Below are positions 15,216 to 15,741 of a stretch of DNA of 15,741 nucleotides, in pieces. The stretch is taken from assembly GCA_024860865.1 (NCBI GenBank), contig JACRDV010000049.1, positions 1 through 15,741 on the forward strand, read 5' to 3'. The DNA is from JACRDV01 sp024860865 [NCBI: Methanobacteriota archaeon]. GTDB taxonomy: Archaea > JACRDV01. The first letter of the stretch is position 1. Each line of letters begins with the position of its first letter. The notes under the pieces are model-generated. The model had not been told where the DNA came from and did no database searches. It saw only the letters and a list, made by a program, of their open reading frames with translations. Position numbers and translations under genes: made by a program.

Positions 15216-15741
15216 TTGAATCCCCCGTTTAATGCTACTTGAAGGCAATTAGATGTTGATACGAATGCCACGTCGGTTTTGCAAAGAGAAGGTGCATAGT
15301 GAGCAGCTTTTGCTGAATTTGTAACTATATTTTTGATTCCTAACTCTTCCACAGGTGAAACAATCATACAGGTATCACAAAGGACTTTTCCGCCAGCTTT
15401 TTCGATGACCTCAACCTCATATTTTGCTTTTTCTTTTATAGCTCTTGAAGTGCAAACCCAAAGTTGAGTTTTCACGCGCTTTCCCCTCAGTTCATTTGCA
15501 ATAGCACTTAGTTCTTTTGCCGAGCAGTGAGGACAACCAATTGCTACTAAATCAATATTCTTTGGTCTAGAAGAAGTTAATTTTTCGTATGTTTTATCTA
15601 TTTCAGCTTTACTAACTGTAACTCGCTCGATTTGTTTCTCTTTAAAGATTTTTTTCTCTAATTTAGCTTCCGGTGTTTCACCGAGTACATGGTAAAGCGC
15701 AATAGCTCCCCCGGCTGCAAGTGCAGCGCCTAATGCTTTAT
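15212..15741 (-). CDS. Phosphomevalonate dehydratase large subunit (aconitase X catalytic), partial
   Basis: The minus-strand frame is open from the right edge to TGA at 15212-15214, giving about 175 C-terminal residues; the N-terminus lies outside. I translated the part upstream of 15475 by hand. It reads [20 protein letters not shown], then ETPEA, followed further on by [46 protein letters not shown] and [12 protein letters not shown]. This is the conserved layout of the AcnX catalytic (DUF521) family. The cysteines in GCPHC and CDTC are candidate Fe-S ligands or active-site residues. The GTG at 15473-15475 is only an internal valine codon. It is coupled to the small subunit by an ATGA overlap. 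Confidence 0.9.
   Translation of the reverse strand, partial: KALGAALAAGGAIALYHVLGETPEAKLEKKIFKEKQIERVTVSKAEIDKTYEKLTSSRPKNIDLVAIGCPHCSAKELSAIANELRGKRVKTQLWVCTSRAIKEKAKYEVEVIEKAGGKVLCDTCMIVSPVEELGIKNIVTNSAKAAHYAPSLCKTDVAFVSTSNCLQVALNGGFK

Noticed and set aside
15473-15475. GTG as the start of a short 87-residue gene at the right end.
   Set aside because: The frame continues upstream to the window edge with conserved AcnX catalytic sequence, so this is an internal valine codon.
1-15741. tRNA genes (especially tRNA-Sec), rRNA and CRISPR arrays.
   Set aside because: I scanned for T-arm patterns such as GGTTCGAATCC on both strands and for regularly spaced repeats and found none. A covariance search was not possible.

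Overview
The window comes from an AT-rich archaeal genome. The archaeal assignment rests on gene content. There is an archaeal-type L-seryl-tRNA(Sec) kinase (PSTK), a SelB GTPase with the RGITIDLGF signature, both subunits of an aconitase-X-type phosphomevalonate dehydratase (modified mevalonate pathway), an AhbD-like radical SAM heme synthase (siroheme-dependent heme pathway), and TATA/BRE-like boxes about 28 nt upstream of some start codons. I cannot name the lineage from this sequence. The joint presence of SelB and PSTK points to one of the few archaeal groups that decode UGA as selenocysteine.

Layout from left to right. (1) 1-900, minus: N-terminal 300 codons of selB, running off the left edge. 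(2) 1091-1231, plus: a decayed C-terminal scrap of an ABC transporter ATPase. (3) 1242-2855, minus: a B12-binding-type radical SAM protein with a tandem repeat at its C-terminus. (4) 3266-3803, plus: a DUF4258 toxin-like gene broken by a frameshift, followed by a YgiT-type zinc-finger partner. (5) 3804-4204: non-coding DNA with inverted repeats. (6) 4205-4942, minus: a class I methyltransferase. (7) 5219-10044, plus: a complete ccmABCDEF cytochrome c maturation set. Its CcmE carries CxxxY rather than HxxxY, and no ccmG or ccmH is seen, as in the variant 'System I*'. (8) 10204-13302, minus: a gene string reading DUF89 phosphatase, a small coiled-coil protein, PSTK and an AhbD-like heme synthase; the last two abut with no gap. 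(9) 13387-13500, plus: a 37-codon membrane micro-ORF interrupted by one in-frame TGA, followed by a hairpin and a T-run. (10) 13553-15741, minus: phosphomevalonate dehydratase large subunit (partial), small subunit, and a site-2-type membrane metalloprotease with an N-terminal zinc ribbon, all overlapping.

Two themes tie the region together. One is heme and cytochrome c: heme made by an AhbD-like enzyme could be exported and attached by CcmABCDEF. The other is selenocysteine: SelB and PSTK occur about 10 kb apart, so every in-frame TGA deserves attention. The best local candidate is the micro-ORF at 13387-13500. Its hydrophobic helix lies entirely after the TGA and has no alternative start. 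A simple Trp-to-stop mutation remains an equally serious explanation.
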